Below, piece by piece: positions 9,175 to 15,253 of a stretch of DNA of 15,253 bases. How positions within the stretch are numbered: position 1 is the stretch's first letter; the number at the start of each line of letters is the position of its first letter. The notes beneath the pieces are model-generated. The model did not search any database, was not told the DNA's origin, and worked only from the letters and a program-made list of their open reading frames with translations. The stretch lies in contig CALAVF010000157.1 in assembly GCA_937892315.1 (NCBI GenBank), positions 1-15,253 of the forward strand. Direction: 5' to 3'. The position numbers and the translations under genes were made by a program. The stretch is from an uncultured Prevotellaceae bacterium. Its GTDB lineage: Bacteria > Bacteroidota > Bacteroidia > Bacteroidales > Bacteroidaceae.

Positions 9175-9248
9175 ACGAGTACACGAGTTAATTCATGTAC
9201 TCGTGTTGTATGATTACGTATCGAGTGCATGAATTGATACGACACGAG
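9175..9248. repeat. Cluster of overlapping inverted repeats built on ACACGAGT / AATTCATG words
   Basis: Several mutually exclusive stems share this 74-nt stretch. ACGAGTACA (9175-9183) pairs perfectly with 9196-9204. ACACGAGT (9181-9188) pairs perfectly with 9199-9206. AATTCATGTACTCG (9190-9203) pairs with 9222-9235 with one mismatch. CTCGTGTTGTAT (9200-9211) pairs with 9237-9248 with one mismatch, which would be a G-U pair in RNA. CGTATC (9217-9222) pairs perfectly with 9236-9241. On the minus strand it lies 26 nt after the rdgB stop. A run of seven T follows, but about 15 nt past the stem, so a classical intrinsic terminator is doubtful. It could be a remnant of a dispersed palindromic repeat or a 3'-end mRNA structure. 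Confidence 0.75.
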
Positions 9249-9273
9249 GTAACGACAAGGGGGGAGGTGAAAT

Positions 9274-9924
9274 TTAGGGCTGTTCGTTGAGGAATGCGGC
9301 GAGTTGGGCGACGGCTCGGGCACGGTGGCTGATGCCGTTTTTGATGTCGTTGCCGAGTTCGGCGAAGGTTTGGGTGTAACCGTCGGGAATGAAGAGGGGG
9401 TCGTAGCCAAAACCACCGGTGCCACGCTTCTCGGGGATGATGCGGCCGGTGACGATGCCGTCGAAGTAGTGCTCTTCGCCGTCCAGAATCAGAGCGATGC
9501 TGGTGCGGAAGGCGGCGGACCAGGAGAGGGTGTTGATGGAATCTGAGGAGTCGGCAGAAGTGGCATAAGGATGAGCCGGGAGAGCAAGGAGACGATCGAG
9601 GAGGGTGTCCATGTTGGCTTCGTCTTTGGTGGGGGAGGGTGTGCGGCCGTGGATGGCGGCGTAGCGGGCAGAATAGACGCCCGGTTCGCCACCCAGGGCA
9701 TCGACTTGCAGACCAGAGTCGTCGGCAAAGCAGTCGAGCCCGTAGTGTTCCTTCACGTAGCGGGCTTTCTGCGTGGCGTTTTCGCTGAAGGTGGCACCCG
9801 TCTCGGGGATGTCAACGTCGCAGCCGATGTCTTTCAGGCTCTTGATTTCGTACTTGCCGCCAAGGATGGCTCGTATCTCTTCCAACTTGTGGGCGTTGTT
9901 GCTGGCAAAAACTAATGTCTTCAT
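9274..9924 (-). CDS. rdgB: Non-canonical purine NTP pyrophosphatase, RdgB/HAM1 family
   Basis: A housecleaning enzyme that hydrolyses dITP, XTP and ITP to monophosphates and so keeps deaminated purines out of DNA and RNA; it acts in the cytoplasm. The 216-residue protein has all family landmarks: [11 protein letters not shown] at 7-17, FSENA at 46-50, FADDSGL at 66-72 (metal and catalytic Asp residues), [11 protein letters not shown] at 79-89, GGFGYDPLF at 170-178 and SHRARA at 199-204. It is about 20 residues longer than typical, because a Ser/Ala/Pro-rich segment (about 113-135, with [15 protein letters not shown]) is inserted in the middle of the domain. Upstream is the divergent spacer shared with the Lrp gene. 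I found no full promoter consensus for it on the minus strand. Confidence 0.95.
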   Translation of the reverse strand: MKTLVFASNNAHKLEEIRAILGGKYEIKSLKDIGCDVDIPETGATFSENATQKARYVKEHYGLDCFADDSGLQVDALGGEPGVYSARYAAIHGRTPSPTKDEANMDTLLDRLLALPAHPYATSADSSDSINTLSWSAAFRTSIALILDGEEHYFDGIVTGRIIPEKRGTGGFGYDPLFIPDGYTQTFAELGNDIKNGISHRARAVAQLAAFLNEQP

Positions 9925-10142
9925 ACGCTGTAAAATTGATGAATGTCAAATTTGTCAATTGCAGTTGTAAAATTAGCACTTTTGTTTCATCTTGAATGTC
10001 ATTTTTCTAAAAAATCACTTTTTCATGCATTTTTTCTTGTTTTTGTTTGACAAATAGGGAAAAAACACCTACTTTTGTTTACAATATGTTCAAAAGCCAA
10101 TAACAAAACAACTAAACTAAATCATAGAAAAAACTCCTTACA
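9925..10142. promoter_or_regulatory. Divergent regulatory spacer between rdgB and the lrp-type gene
   Basis: An AT-rich 218-nt spacer between divergently transcribed genes. It contains the promoter for the plus-strand regulator, plus two inverted copies of TTGACAAAT: plus strand at 10047-10055, minus strand at 9950-9958. GAATGTCA also occurs twice in direct orientation (9941-9948 and 9994-10001). Lrp-family regulators commonly control their own promoter, so these words are candidate operator sites; that is inference from position only. Confidence 0.4.
10046..10077 (+). promoter_or_regulatory. Bacteroidetes-type promoter for the Lrp/AsnC regulator
   Basis: TTTG at 10046-10049 is followed after 20 nt by TACTTTTG at 10070-10077. 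This fully matches the Bacteroidetes primary sigma factor pattern TTTG-N19 to N21-TAnnTTTG. Predicted transcription would start near 10084, leaving a leader of about 60 nt before the ATG at 10143. One of the TTGACAAAT words overlaps the -33 element, so binding there could repress. Confidence 0.7.
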
Positions 10143-10667
10143 ATGGAAAAGATTGATAAACTCGACAAGCAGATTATGGAGATTATCTCTGCCAATGCCC
10201 GCATTCCTTTCAAGGATGTGGCTGCTGTTTGTGGCGTGTCTCGTGCAGCGATACACCAGCGTGTGCAACGTCTGATTGACACCAATGTCATCATTGGTTC
10301 TGGCTATGTCATCAACCCGAAGAGTCTGGGTTACAACACCTGCACATACGTGGGTATCCGTCTGGAAAAAGGCTCGATGTATGCCCGGGTGGTGGACGAG
10401 TTGAACAAGATTCCTGAGATTGTGGAATGCCACTACACGACGGGTCCTTACACCATGTTGGTGAAACTCTATGCTCGCGACAATGAACAACTGATGGACT
10501 TGTTGAACCGCAAGATTCAGGGCATCACAGGCGTGGATTCGACCGAAACGCTGATTTCGCTCGACCAGAGTATTAAGAAAGAAGTGCCCATCTGTGTGAC
10601 AGACAATTTGGAAGAGAAGATTCAGAAAGGCGGCAAGGCGAAGATTATCCTTGCCGATGACGAGTAG
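10143..10667 (+). CDS. Lrp/AsnC-family transcriptional regulator
   Basis: A 174-residue DNA-binding regulator of the feast/famine family, which typically senses amino acids or related metabolites and assembles into dimers to octamers. The N-terminal helix-turn-helix is clear: LDKQIMEIISANARIPFKDV leads to the recognition helix SRAAIHQRVQRL near 33-44. The C-terminal ligand-binding RAM domain spans about 65-145, with TYVGIRLEKGS, EIVECHYTTGPYTMLVKLYA and GVDSTETLISL. A charged tail of about 25 residues (EEKIQKGGKAK and ADDE) makes it slightly longer than typical members. The ATG at 10143 directly precedes the expected first helix. It has its own strong-looking promoter, and its stop lies 2 nt from the stop of the converging deacetylase. 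The effector and target genes cannot be read from sequence. Confidence 0.95.
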   Translation: MEKIDKLDKQIMEIISANARIPFKDVAAVCGVSRAAIHQRVQRLIDTNVIIGSGYVINPKSLGYNTCTYVGIRLEKGSMYARVVDELNKIPEIVECHYTTGPYTMLVKLYARDNEQLMDLLNRKIQGITGVDSTETLISLDQSIKKEVPICVTDNLEEKIQKGGKAKIILADDE

Positions 10668-10669
10668 GA

Positions 10670-11311
10670 TTATTTCAGGTGTCGGGAATGATGTAGATTC
10701 TCGTCGAACACCTTGAATGTATAGCCCTCCTTCTGTAGCCACTCAATGCTGCGGGGGAGGGCAGTTTTTAGTTTGTCGATGCTTCGCAAGGAGTCGTGGA
10801 ACGTGATGATGGACCCGTTGCGAGTGTAATTCTTGATGTTGTTGAAGACATCGTCGGCGGTGAGATTTTTGGAGTAGTCGCGTGTGACGAGGTCCCACAT
10901 GATGATGGTGTAGTGGCGACGAAGGCTGATGTACTGGGCGTTTCTCATCCATCCGCGTGGGGGGCGGAAAAGGTTGGAGTGTATCAGCGTGTCGGCTTTG
11001 TTGGTGTTGCGCAGGTAGCGTTTGCTGCCCACGGTGAGACCGCCGATGTGGTTGAACGTGTGGTTGCCCAGACGATGTCCGTGCGACTTGATGAGTTCGA
11101 ACAGTTCGGGATATTTCCGCACGTTGTCGCCCACCATGAAGAAAGTGGCTTTCACGCCGTAGCGGTCGAGTGTCTCAATCAGCCAAGGGGTGGACTGGGG
11201 AATGGGTCCATCGTCGAAGGTCAGATAGACGGCCTTCTCCGTTGGGTCCATTCTCCAGATTGCACTGGGATAAAGCCAGCGTAACCACTTGGTTGGTTGT
11301 TCTATAATCAT
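10670..11311 (-). CDS. Polysaccharide deacetylase family protein (NodB homology domain)
   Basis: A 213-residue carbohydrate esterase family 4-type enzyme that probably removes N- or O-acetyl groups from a polysaccharide such as peptidoglycan, capsule or chitin-like chains. The five NodB motifs are visible: TFDDGP at 31-36 (catalytic base Asp33, metal ligand Asp34), HTFNH at 84-88 (metal His84 and His88), RPPRG at 116-120, IMWDLVTRDY at 137-146 and ITFHDS at 169-174 (His172). All metal ligands are therefore present. There is no cleavable signal peptide and no clear transmembrane helix. The start region (IEQPTKWLRWLYP) is amphipathic, so it may act at the membrane's inner face or be exported by an unrecognised route. 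It converges on the Lrp gene with 2 nt between stop codons. A repeat-containing spacer lies upstream. Confidence 0.92.
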   Translation of the reverse strand: MIIEQPTKWLRWLYPSAIWRMDPTEKAVYLTFDDGPIPQSTPWLIETLDRYGVKATFFMVGDNVRKYPELFELIKSHGHRLGNHTFNHIGGLTVGSKRYLRNTNKADTLIHSNLFRPPRGWMRNAQYISLRRHYTIIMWDLVTRDYSKNLTADDVFNNIKNYTRNGSIITFHDSLRSIDKLKTALPRSIEWLQKEGYTFKVFDENLHHSRHLK

Positions 11312-11418
11312 CGTGGGATGTTAAATGTCAAAAGTTAAATGTGAGATGTTAAATGTCAAATGGGCTTGTAGGAAACGTGCATCGCGTCAGCCACATTTGA
11401 CATTTAACATCTTACTTT
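11312..11418. repeat. Intergenic repeat block of ATGTTAAATGTCAAA units with a perfect 19-bp inverted repeat
   Basis: GATGTTAAATGTCAAA occurs at 11317-11332 and again at 11345-11360, with a shorter related word (GTTAAATGT) between them at 11334-11342. The second copy is part of AGATGTTAAATGTCAAATG (11344-11362), whose exact reverse complement is at 11394-11412, leaving a 31-nt GC-richer loop. The stem sits between the stop of the DUF2723 gene and the start of the deacetylase. On the minus strand no T-run follows, so it is not an obvious terminator in that direction. Short repeats of this type are scattered between genes in many Bacteroidetes genomes (recollection, not searched). Confidence 0.8.
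11329..11360 (-). promoter_or_regulatory. Possible promoter for the deacetylase, embedded in the repeats
   Basis: On the minus strand TTTG (11357-11360) is followed after 20 nt by AACTTTTG (11329-11336), which differs from TAnnTTTG only in its first base. It would start transcription about 10 nt before the ATG at 11311. Both elements lie inside the repeat units, so the match may simply reflect repeat sequence. Confidence 0.3.
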
Positions 11419-14310
11419 TTATTGTAGTTGTATGCCTGCATTGTCACACTTGGAAACGAAGGCACTGTAGAGGCTTTGCAATTCCTTGTCCAACTGCTCG
11501 TAGTGTTTCTTGTAGTCCGCCTTCTTGGCTGCATTGGAGTCGCCCAGTTTCTGGTAGATGTCCTGCATGTTGAGCAGGGCATAAATGTCGCTGTAGCAGT
11601 CTCGCCATGCCCCTTGGAAGTAGGTGTTTTCGAGCGAAAGATACCACTTGATGTACTCTTTCGACTTCTTTTCTATGTCTGCCAGAATGACGGCGGCCTT
11701 TTCAGGCTGACCGCAAGCGATGTAGCCATTCACAAGGTCGAGCGAAGCACTTTCGGTGCTGTGTGGCACGTTGTACGATGGAATCTCTGTCTCGCACTTG
11801 TCAAGTGCCTTCAATGCCTTGTCGAGTTTGCCCTCCTTCACCAGATTGGTGATGAGGGTGGCAAACCAGCGACGGTGGGTGTAGCACATACGCATGGTGG
11901 TCTCGTCGATGTAGAGGTCAGGATGCTTCAAGTTGCCGTAGTGGTACTTGTTCATCATGTTCTCGTACATCTTTTCGGTGTCAACTACCGAGTGTACGAC
12001 GCCACGAATCAGTTCATTGTCGTCGAAGACAAATGGGCTGATACGCCATGCGATACCTTCCTGGATGAAGTGCCGCCAGAGATTGCCGAAGTTGCTGGCT
12101 CCCACGGTGGTGGACATGTAGAGTGGACGGGAGAAGTTGCTCTGGGCAATCATCTCCAGCATCATGATGAAACTCTTGGTGACACGTCCCTGACCCTTGA
12201 GACTGATGACCATCTGGTCGGGGATGGAGTCTTCGGGGATGAGCATACCGGAGCGTTTCACTGCCTCCTTGTCGATGTCGAGGTAGAGTGTGTCGCTGGG
12301 CAGGCAAGGCTTGATGCCCTTCACCAACTCGCGGTCAGCGTCGGACAGGTCGCCATACTCCTGAAGCACGAACTTCTTGATGGCTGTCTTGATTTCGAAT
12401 GGATTGTCGCCCCACAGACGTTTTGCCAAGGCGGAATCCTGCTCGATGACCAATCGAACGATGTCTTTGATATTCAGTCCATCAGATACCTCAGGGTTCA
12501 CATCAATCATTTCGTTCTTGCCTGTGGTGTACTGGTAGCGTTTCCAACTGATGGGCAACGGGCTTGACTGGCCTTCGCCGGCGTAGGCAGGACGCTTCAT
12601 CTGGTCGATGTACCAGTCGGTCTGCAGGTATGAGAGGTTGCAGACACGCACGTCGGTGCGGTTGCCCTCGGTGTCCTCGTTGTACCAGAGTGGGAAGGTA
12701 TCGTTGTCGCCGTTGGTGTAGATGACGCCGTCGTGGGGAATGGTCTCCAGATAGTTCAATCCGAAGTCACGGCACACATAGCGGTTGGAGCGGTCGTGGT
12801 CGTCCCATGTCTGGCTGACCATCTGCAATGGTACAGCAACGGCGGGGACAAGACCAATGATGCCAGCAGTGATGGCTGCCATGCGAGGATTCATCTTCTT
12901 GCCCAGGAACTTGCCCAACCATTCGTAGATGGCGGCAATGCCGAGACCGCACCAGATGGCAAATGCATAGAACGAGCCTGCATAGGCATAGTCACGTTCA
13001 CGAGGCTGCAACGGTGTCTGATTTAGGTAAATAACGATGGCGATACCCGTCATGAAGAAGAGGAAGAATACCACCCAGAACTGCTGAATGCCTTTCTTTC
13101 CCTTGAATGCCTGCCAGAAGAATCCCAGAAGTCCGAGAATCAGAGGCAAGCAATAGAAAACGTTGTGTCCTTTGTTCTCTCGAAGGTCTGACGGCAGTTT
13201 CGACTGGTCGCCAAGCATGAGGTTGTCGATAAACGAGAATCCTGTAATCCAGTTTCCATGTTCCAACTCTCCATTGCTTTGGATGTCGTTCTGTCGTCCG
13301 GCGAAATTCCAGAGAAAATACCTCCAGTACATGAAGTTGACTTGATATGCCATGAAGAATTTCATGTTGTCGGCAAAGGATGGTATCTGTACTACTCCAT
13401 CAGCAGTATATTCATAAGGTATGGTCTTCTTGTGCGGTGTACCAATCCATTGCTCATATCTTGATGCATGGTCTCGGCTGTAAATCCTTGGGAAGAACAT
13501 GCACTGATCTGAAGGATAAACATATTCAATCTTGCCGCCCATCTTTATGTATTCGTCTTTCTCTTCGGTATTGACCTTTTCTTTCTGCATGTATTTGGGT
13601 GCGCCCTCGGTAACCTTATATAGGCTTCGCGCCTCATCCACATCTGGCTGGGAGGCGTAGGTGGGTCCATAGAAAAGTGGTCGGTCGCCATATTGCTCTC
13701 GTCCAAGATATTCAGCCAAGGTGAACACGTCTTCTGGTGAGTTCTGGTCCATTGGTGGGTTTGCTGTAGAACGAATGACTATTACCGCATAGCTGGAATA
13801 TCCCACCGTGATGAGCGTCATGCATAGAATAGCGGTATTCAGCAATCTTGGACCTACATTCTTGTTTATGAACAATATCACACCAATGGTTACGATTACC
13901 AGAATGCCAATCACAATGCTTGTAACGCCATGGCCATAGAATGGAATGCCGAGTAGTGCAGTGCATACGAGGAAGGAAATCTTTGCCTCGGTGTCGAGTT
14001 GTTCTTTCTGTGTCTTGAACAACCCCCATACGAGTGCTGCAAGAAGCAGGATGATGTAAATGTACAGACCTGTGTTGAACGACATTCCAATAACGTTGAC
14101 GAACAGAAGTTCAAACCAACCACTCACTTTCGTGATGCCAGGGACCATTCCATAGAGTACGGCTGCAATGATGACAACCGAGACACCAAGCACCATCAGG
14201 CTTCCTTTCAATGTCGGCTCCTTGCTGCGCTTGTAATAATATACAAGCACAATTGCCGGGATGCATAGCAGGTTGAGGAGGTGAGGACGTGGAGGACTGC
14301 GTGGCAGCAT
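11419..14310 (-). CDS. DUF2723 family membrane protein (GT-C glycosyltransferase-like), N-terminus missing at a junction
   Basis: A Bacteroidetes inner-membrane protein of the DUF2723 family, thought to be a GT-C type glycosyltransferase related to protein O-mannosyltransferases (family knowledge; function unproven). Native-looking sequence starts at HLLNLLCIPAIVLVYYYK (residues 10-27 of the 963-residue frame). The first nine residues (MLPRSPPRP) and their ATG come from DNA that on the other strand encodes a secreted protein, so this start is probably an artefact. Full-length relatives are around 1,100 residues. The missing N-terminal part should contain the first membrane helices and the acidic loop needed for transfer, so this version is probably inactive. 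Remaining membrane segments lie near 11-27, 36-56, 80-97, 112-178 (several), 383-403, 411-429, 443-465 and 477-499. Conserved-looking PRERDYAYAGSF (436-447), WDDHDRS (502-508) and TNGDNDTFPLWY (532-543) follow, with an alpha-helical, TPR-like C-terminus. Confidence 0.88.
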   Translation of the reverse strand: MLPRSPPRPHLLNLLCIPAIVLVYYYKRSKEPTLKGSLMVLGVSVVIIAAVLYGMVPGITKVSGWFELLFVNVIGMSFNTGLYIYIILLLAALVWGLFKTQKEQLDTEAKISFLVCTALLGIPFYGHGVTSIVIGILVIVTIGVILFINKNVGPRLLNTAILCMTLITVGYSSYAVIVIRSTANPPMDQNSPEDVFTLAEYLGREQYGDRPLFYGPTYASQPDVDEARSLYKVTEGAPKYMQKEKVNTEEKDEYIKMGGKIEYVYPSDQCMFFPRIYSRDHASRYEQWIGTPHKKTIPYEYTADGVVQIPSFADNMKFFMAYQVNFMYWRYFLWNFAGRQNDIQSNGELEHGNWITGFSFIDNLMLGDQSKLPSDLRENKGHNVFYCLPLILGLLGFFWQAFKGKKGIQQFWVVFFLFFMTGIAIVIYLNQTPLQPRERDYAYAGSFYAFAIWCGLGIAAIYEWLGKFLGKKMNPRMAAITAGIIGLVPAVAVPLQMVSQTWDDHDRSNRYVCRDFGLNYLETIPHDGVIYTNGDNDTFPLWYNEDTEGNRTDVRVCNLSYLQTDWYIDQMKRPAYAGEGQSSPLPISWKRYQYTTGKNEMIDVNPEVSDGLNIKDIVRLVIEQDSALAKRLWGDNPFEIKTAIKKFVLQEYGDLSDADRELVKGIKPCLPSDTLYLDIDKEAVKRSGMLIPEDSIPDQMVISLKGQGRVTKSFIMMLEMIAQSNFSRPLYMSTTVGASNFGNLWRHFIQEGIAWRISPFVFDDNELIRGVVHSVVDTEKMYENMMNKYHYGNLKHPDLYIDETTMRMCYTHRRWFATLITNLVKEGKLDKALKALDKCETEIPSYNVPHSTESASLDLVNGYIACGQPEKAAVILADIEKKSKEYIKWYLSLENTYFQGAWRDCYSDIYALLNMQDIYQKLGDSNAAKKADYKKHYEQLDKELQSLYSAFVSKCDNAGIQLQ

Positions 14311-15253
14311 ACGAAAAGTTCGTTGTGGCTCTGTACCATCTGCAACAGATCATTGCCAACAATACAACGGCAGACGAGGCTATGCTGGAAAAGGCACAGC
14401 AGATATTCGAGACGCACTACATCGCCTTCATAACCCAAGCCTACTCCACCGCTGAGGCTGAGGAGGCCACGGCTGAACTGAATGCCTTGGTGGTGAGCCT
14501 CTTGTTCCCCGACGACGAGGCATCAGAGGAGCACCCCGTCGACTACACTTCAGTCATTGTCAACAACAACTTTGACCCCACTCGCGGCGACAAGAATCAG
14601 GGCATCATCGAAGGATGGACCACCACGGCCATGAACGGCTACAAGGAGTACACCGTCTCGTACAACAGGGTAGGCTTCGAACTCAGCCAGGCCCTGACGG
14701 GGTTGCCCAAGGGTAAGTACAAGGTGACCGTCCACACGTACTACCGTGCCGGCTACTGGAACGAAGAGGAGGATCGCGTAAAGCAGGGCATTGACACCCA
14801 TCTGACCACGCTCTATGCCAAGACCAGCGAGGACGAGTTCACGGTGAAGGTGAAGAACCTCTACGAGGATGCCACTGACACTCCTGTGGACGGCGTGAAG
14901 TGCTACCAGCTGGGCAACGGCAAGTATGCTCCCGACGGCACGACTCCCACGGCTGCCTACTTCAAGGCTGGCTATTACCTCAACGAACTGCCCTTCTACA
15001 TAGGAAGTGACGGCTCGGTGCGCATCGGACTCACGAAGACCGAGGTGCTGGCCAACGACTACGAGGTCGTGGGCGAGTGGAACCTCTACTACTATGGCAG
15101 TGGCAACAACGTTGGCCTGCTCACCGGTATCGAAGACGTGGCAGAACAGAGTCCCGTGACAGCTCTGCCGACTGGCATCTATTCGATTAACGGCACCCGC
15201 CTCTCGGCACCGCAGCGCGGCATCAACATCATGCGCATGGCCGACGGAAGCGT
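14277..15253 (+). CDS. C-terminal part of a Prevotella-type secreted/cell-surface protein (both ends missing)
   Basis: The plus strand is open without a stop from 14277 to the right edge (about 325 codons), has no credible start, and continues past the window. From the translation, an Ala/Glu-rich helical stretch (YEKFVVALYHLQQII) is followed by a beta-rich module (NNNFDPTRGDKNQGIIEGWT, LPKGKYKVTVHTYYRAGYW, AAYFKAGYYLNELPFYIG, GLTKTEVLANDYEVVGEWN). It ends in GIEDV, then PTGIYSINGTRL and RGINIMRMADG, which resembles the C-terminal tail common on exported Prevotella/Bacteroides proteins. Only a few more codons would be expected beyond the window. Codon use favours C-ending codons (AAC, TAC, ACC, GCC), and one sampled line is about 55% GC against about 37% in a sampled line of the neighbouring DUF2723 gene. 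The 5' part is lost at the junction with that gene. The molecular function is unknown. Confidence 0.8.
14283..14291. other. Junction between two unrelated, oppositely oriented gene fragments
   Basis: Left of about 14283 the minus strand reads as conserved DUF2723 sequence; right of about 14291 the plus strand reads as a secreted-protein frame. Each gene would need several hundred more bases of 5' sequence across this point, and neither has it. The local sequence is a purine-rich run of GAGG/GTGG words, offering microhomology for a faulty assembly join or an illegitimate recombination. No long inverted repeat is visible at the point. Confidence 0.7.

Larger units (their letters stand above)
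8957..9273. other. Intergenic region between rdgB and purL
   Basis: This 317-nt spacer has no credible gene. The open frames crossing it are short and have no recognisable protein character. It holds the -7-like box for purL near its left end, and the inverted-repeat cluster at 9171-9250 near the 3' end of rdgB. The stretch 9001-9165 is otherwise unremarkable AT-rich DNA. I see no tRNA, riboswitch-like fold or classical purine operator, though I could not compute folding. Confidence 0.6.

Noticed and set aside
9151..9204. Intrinsic terminator for rdgB (hairpin followed by T-run on the minus strand)
   Set aside because: The seven-T run lies about 15 nt past the base of the nearest stem, too far for standard intrinsic termination. 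It is kept only as a possibility in the repeat entry.
9171..9250. CRISPR array or attachment site at the repeat cluster
   Set aside because: The units are inverted and overlapping rather than direct repeats with unique spacers, and no cas, integrase or transposase gene is present in the window.
11325..11573. Small plus-strand frame starting MSKVKCEMLNVKW
   Set aside because: Its start is just translated intergenic repeat, and the rest is antisense to the DUF2723 C-terminus. Such repeat-derived small proteins are a common annotation artefact in Bacteroidetes.
11428..12567. Long plus-strand open frame of 379 codons opposite the DUF2723 gene
   Set aside because: It is the antisense shadow of a well-conserved coding region. 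Its composition (Val-, His-, Cys-rich) lacks any recognisable fold, and no promoter is visible.
1..15253. A new defence, toxin-antitoxin, biosynthetic or mobile system
   Set aside because: Every long credible frame belongs to a known housekeeping or envelope family, and no unassigned gene cluster remains after shadows are removed.

Overview
The window looks like chromosomal DNA from a gut- or oral-type Bacteroidales bacterium, most likely Prevotella or a close relative. Four things point there: Bacteroidetes-type promoter elements (TTTG, about 20 bases, TAnnTTTG), starts without clear Shine-Dalgarno sequences, protein families with a strongly Bacteroidetes character (DUF2723, the large single-chain PurL, this Lrp type), and the tail of a Prevotella-style secreted protein at the right edge. 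I judged this from protein resemblance without any database search. The region is mostly housekeeping, and I found no convincing undescribed defence, mobile or biosynthetic system.

Left part (1-9028, all minus strand, transcribed right to left): purL (purine synthesis), two half-size CHR-family transporters, an M16 zinc protease, a PfkB sugar kinase and the DEAD-box helicase deaD, which runs off the left edge. The joints are tight (30 nt gap, 4 nt overlap, 18 nt gap, 1 nt overlap, 17 nt overlap), so this is almost certainly one operon. A -7-like promoter box lies just upstream of the preferred purL start.

Middle (8957-11311): a 317 nt spacer holds a cluster of overlapping inverted repeats. 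It is followed by rdgB (minus), a divergent spacer with a good promoter for an Lrp/AsnC regulator (plus), and a polysaccharide deacetylase (minus) whose stop lies only 2 nt from the regulator's stop.

Right part (11312-15253): a spacer of direct and inverted ATGTTAAATGTCAAA-type repeats, including a perfect 19 bp inverted repeat, separates the deacetylase from a large DUF2723 membrane protein (minus). That gene has lost its N-terminal portion at a sharp junction near 14283-14291. Beyond the junction, the plus strand is one uninterrupted reading frame for the C-terminal part of an unrelated secreted protein. Both genes lack their 5' ends at the same point, which suggests either an assembly chimera or a rearrangement breakpoint. 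This is the most notable anomaly in the window.
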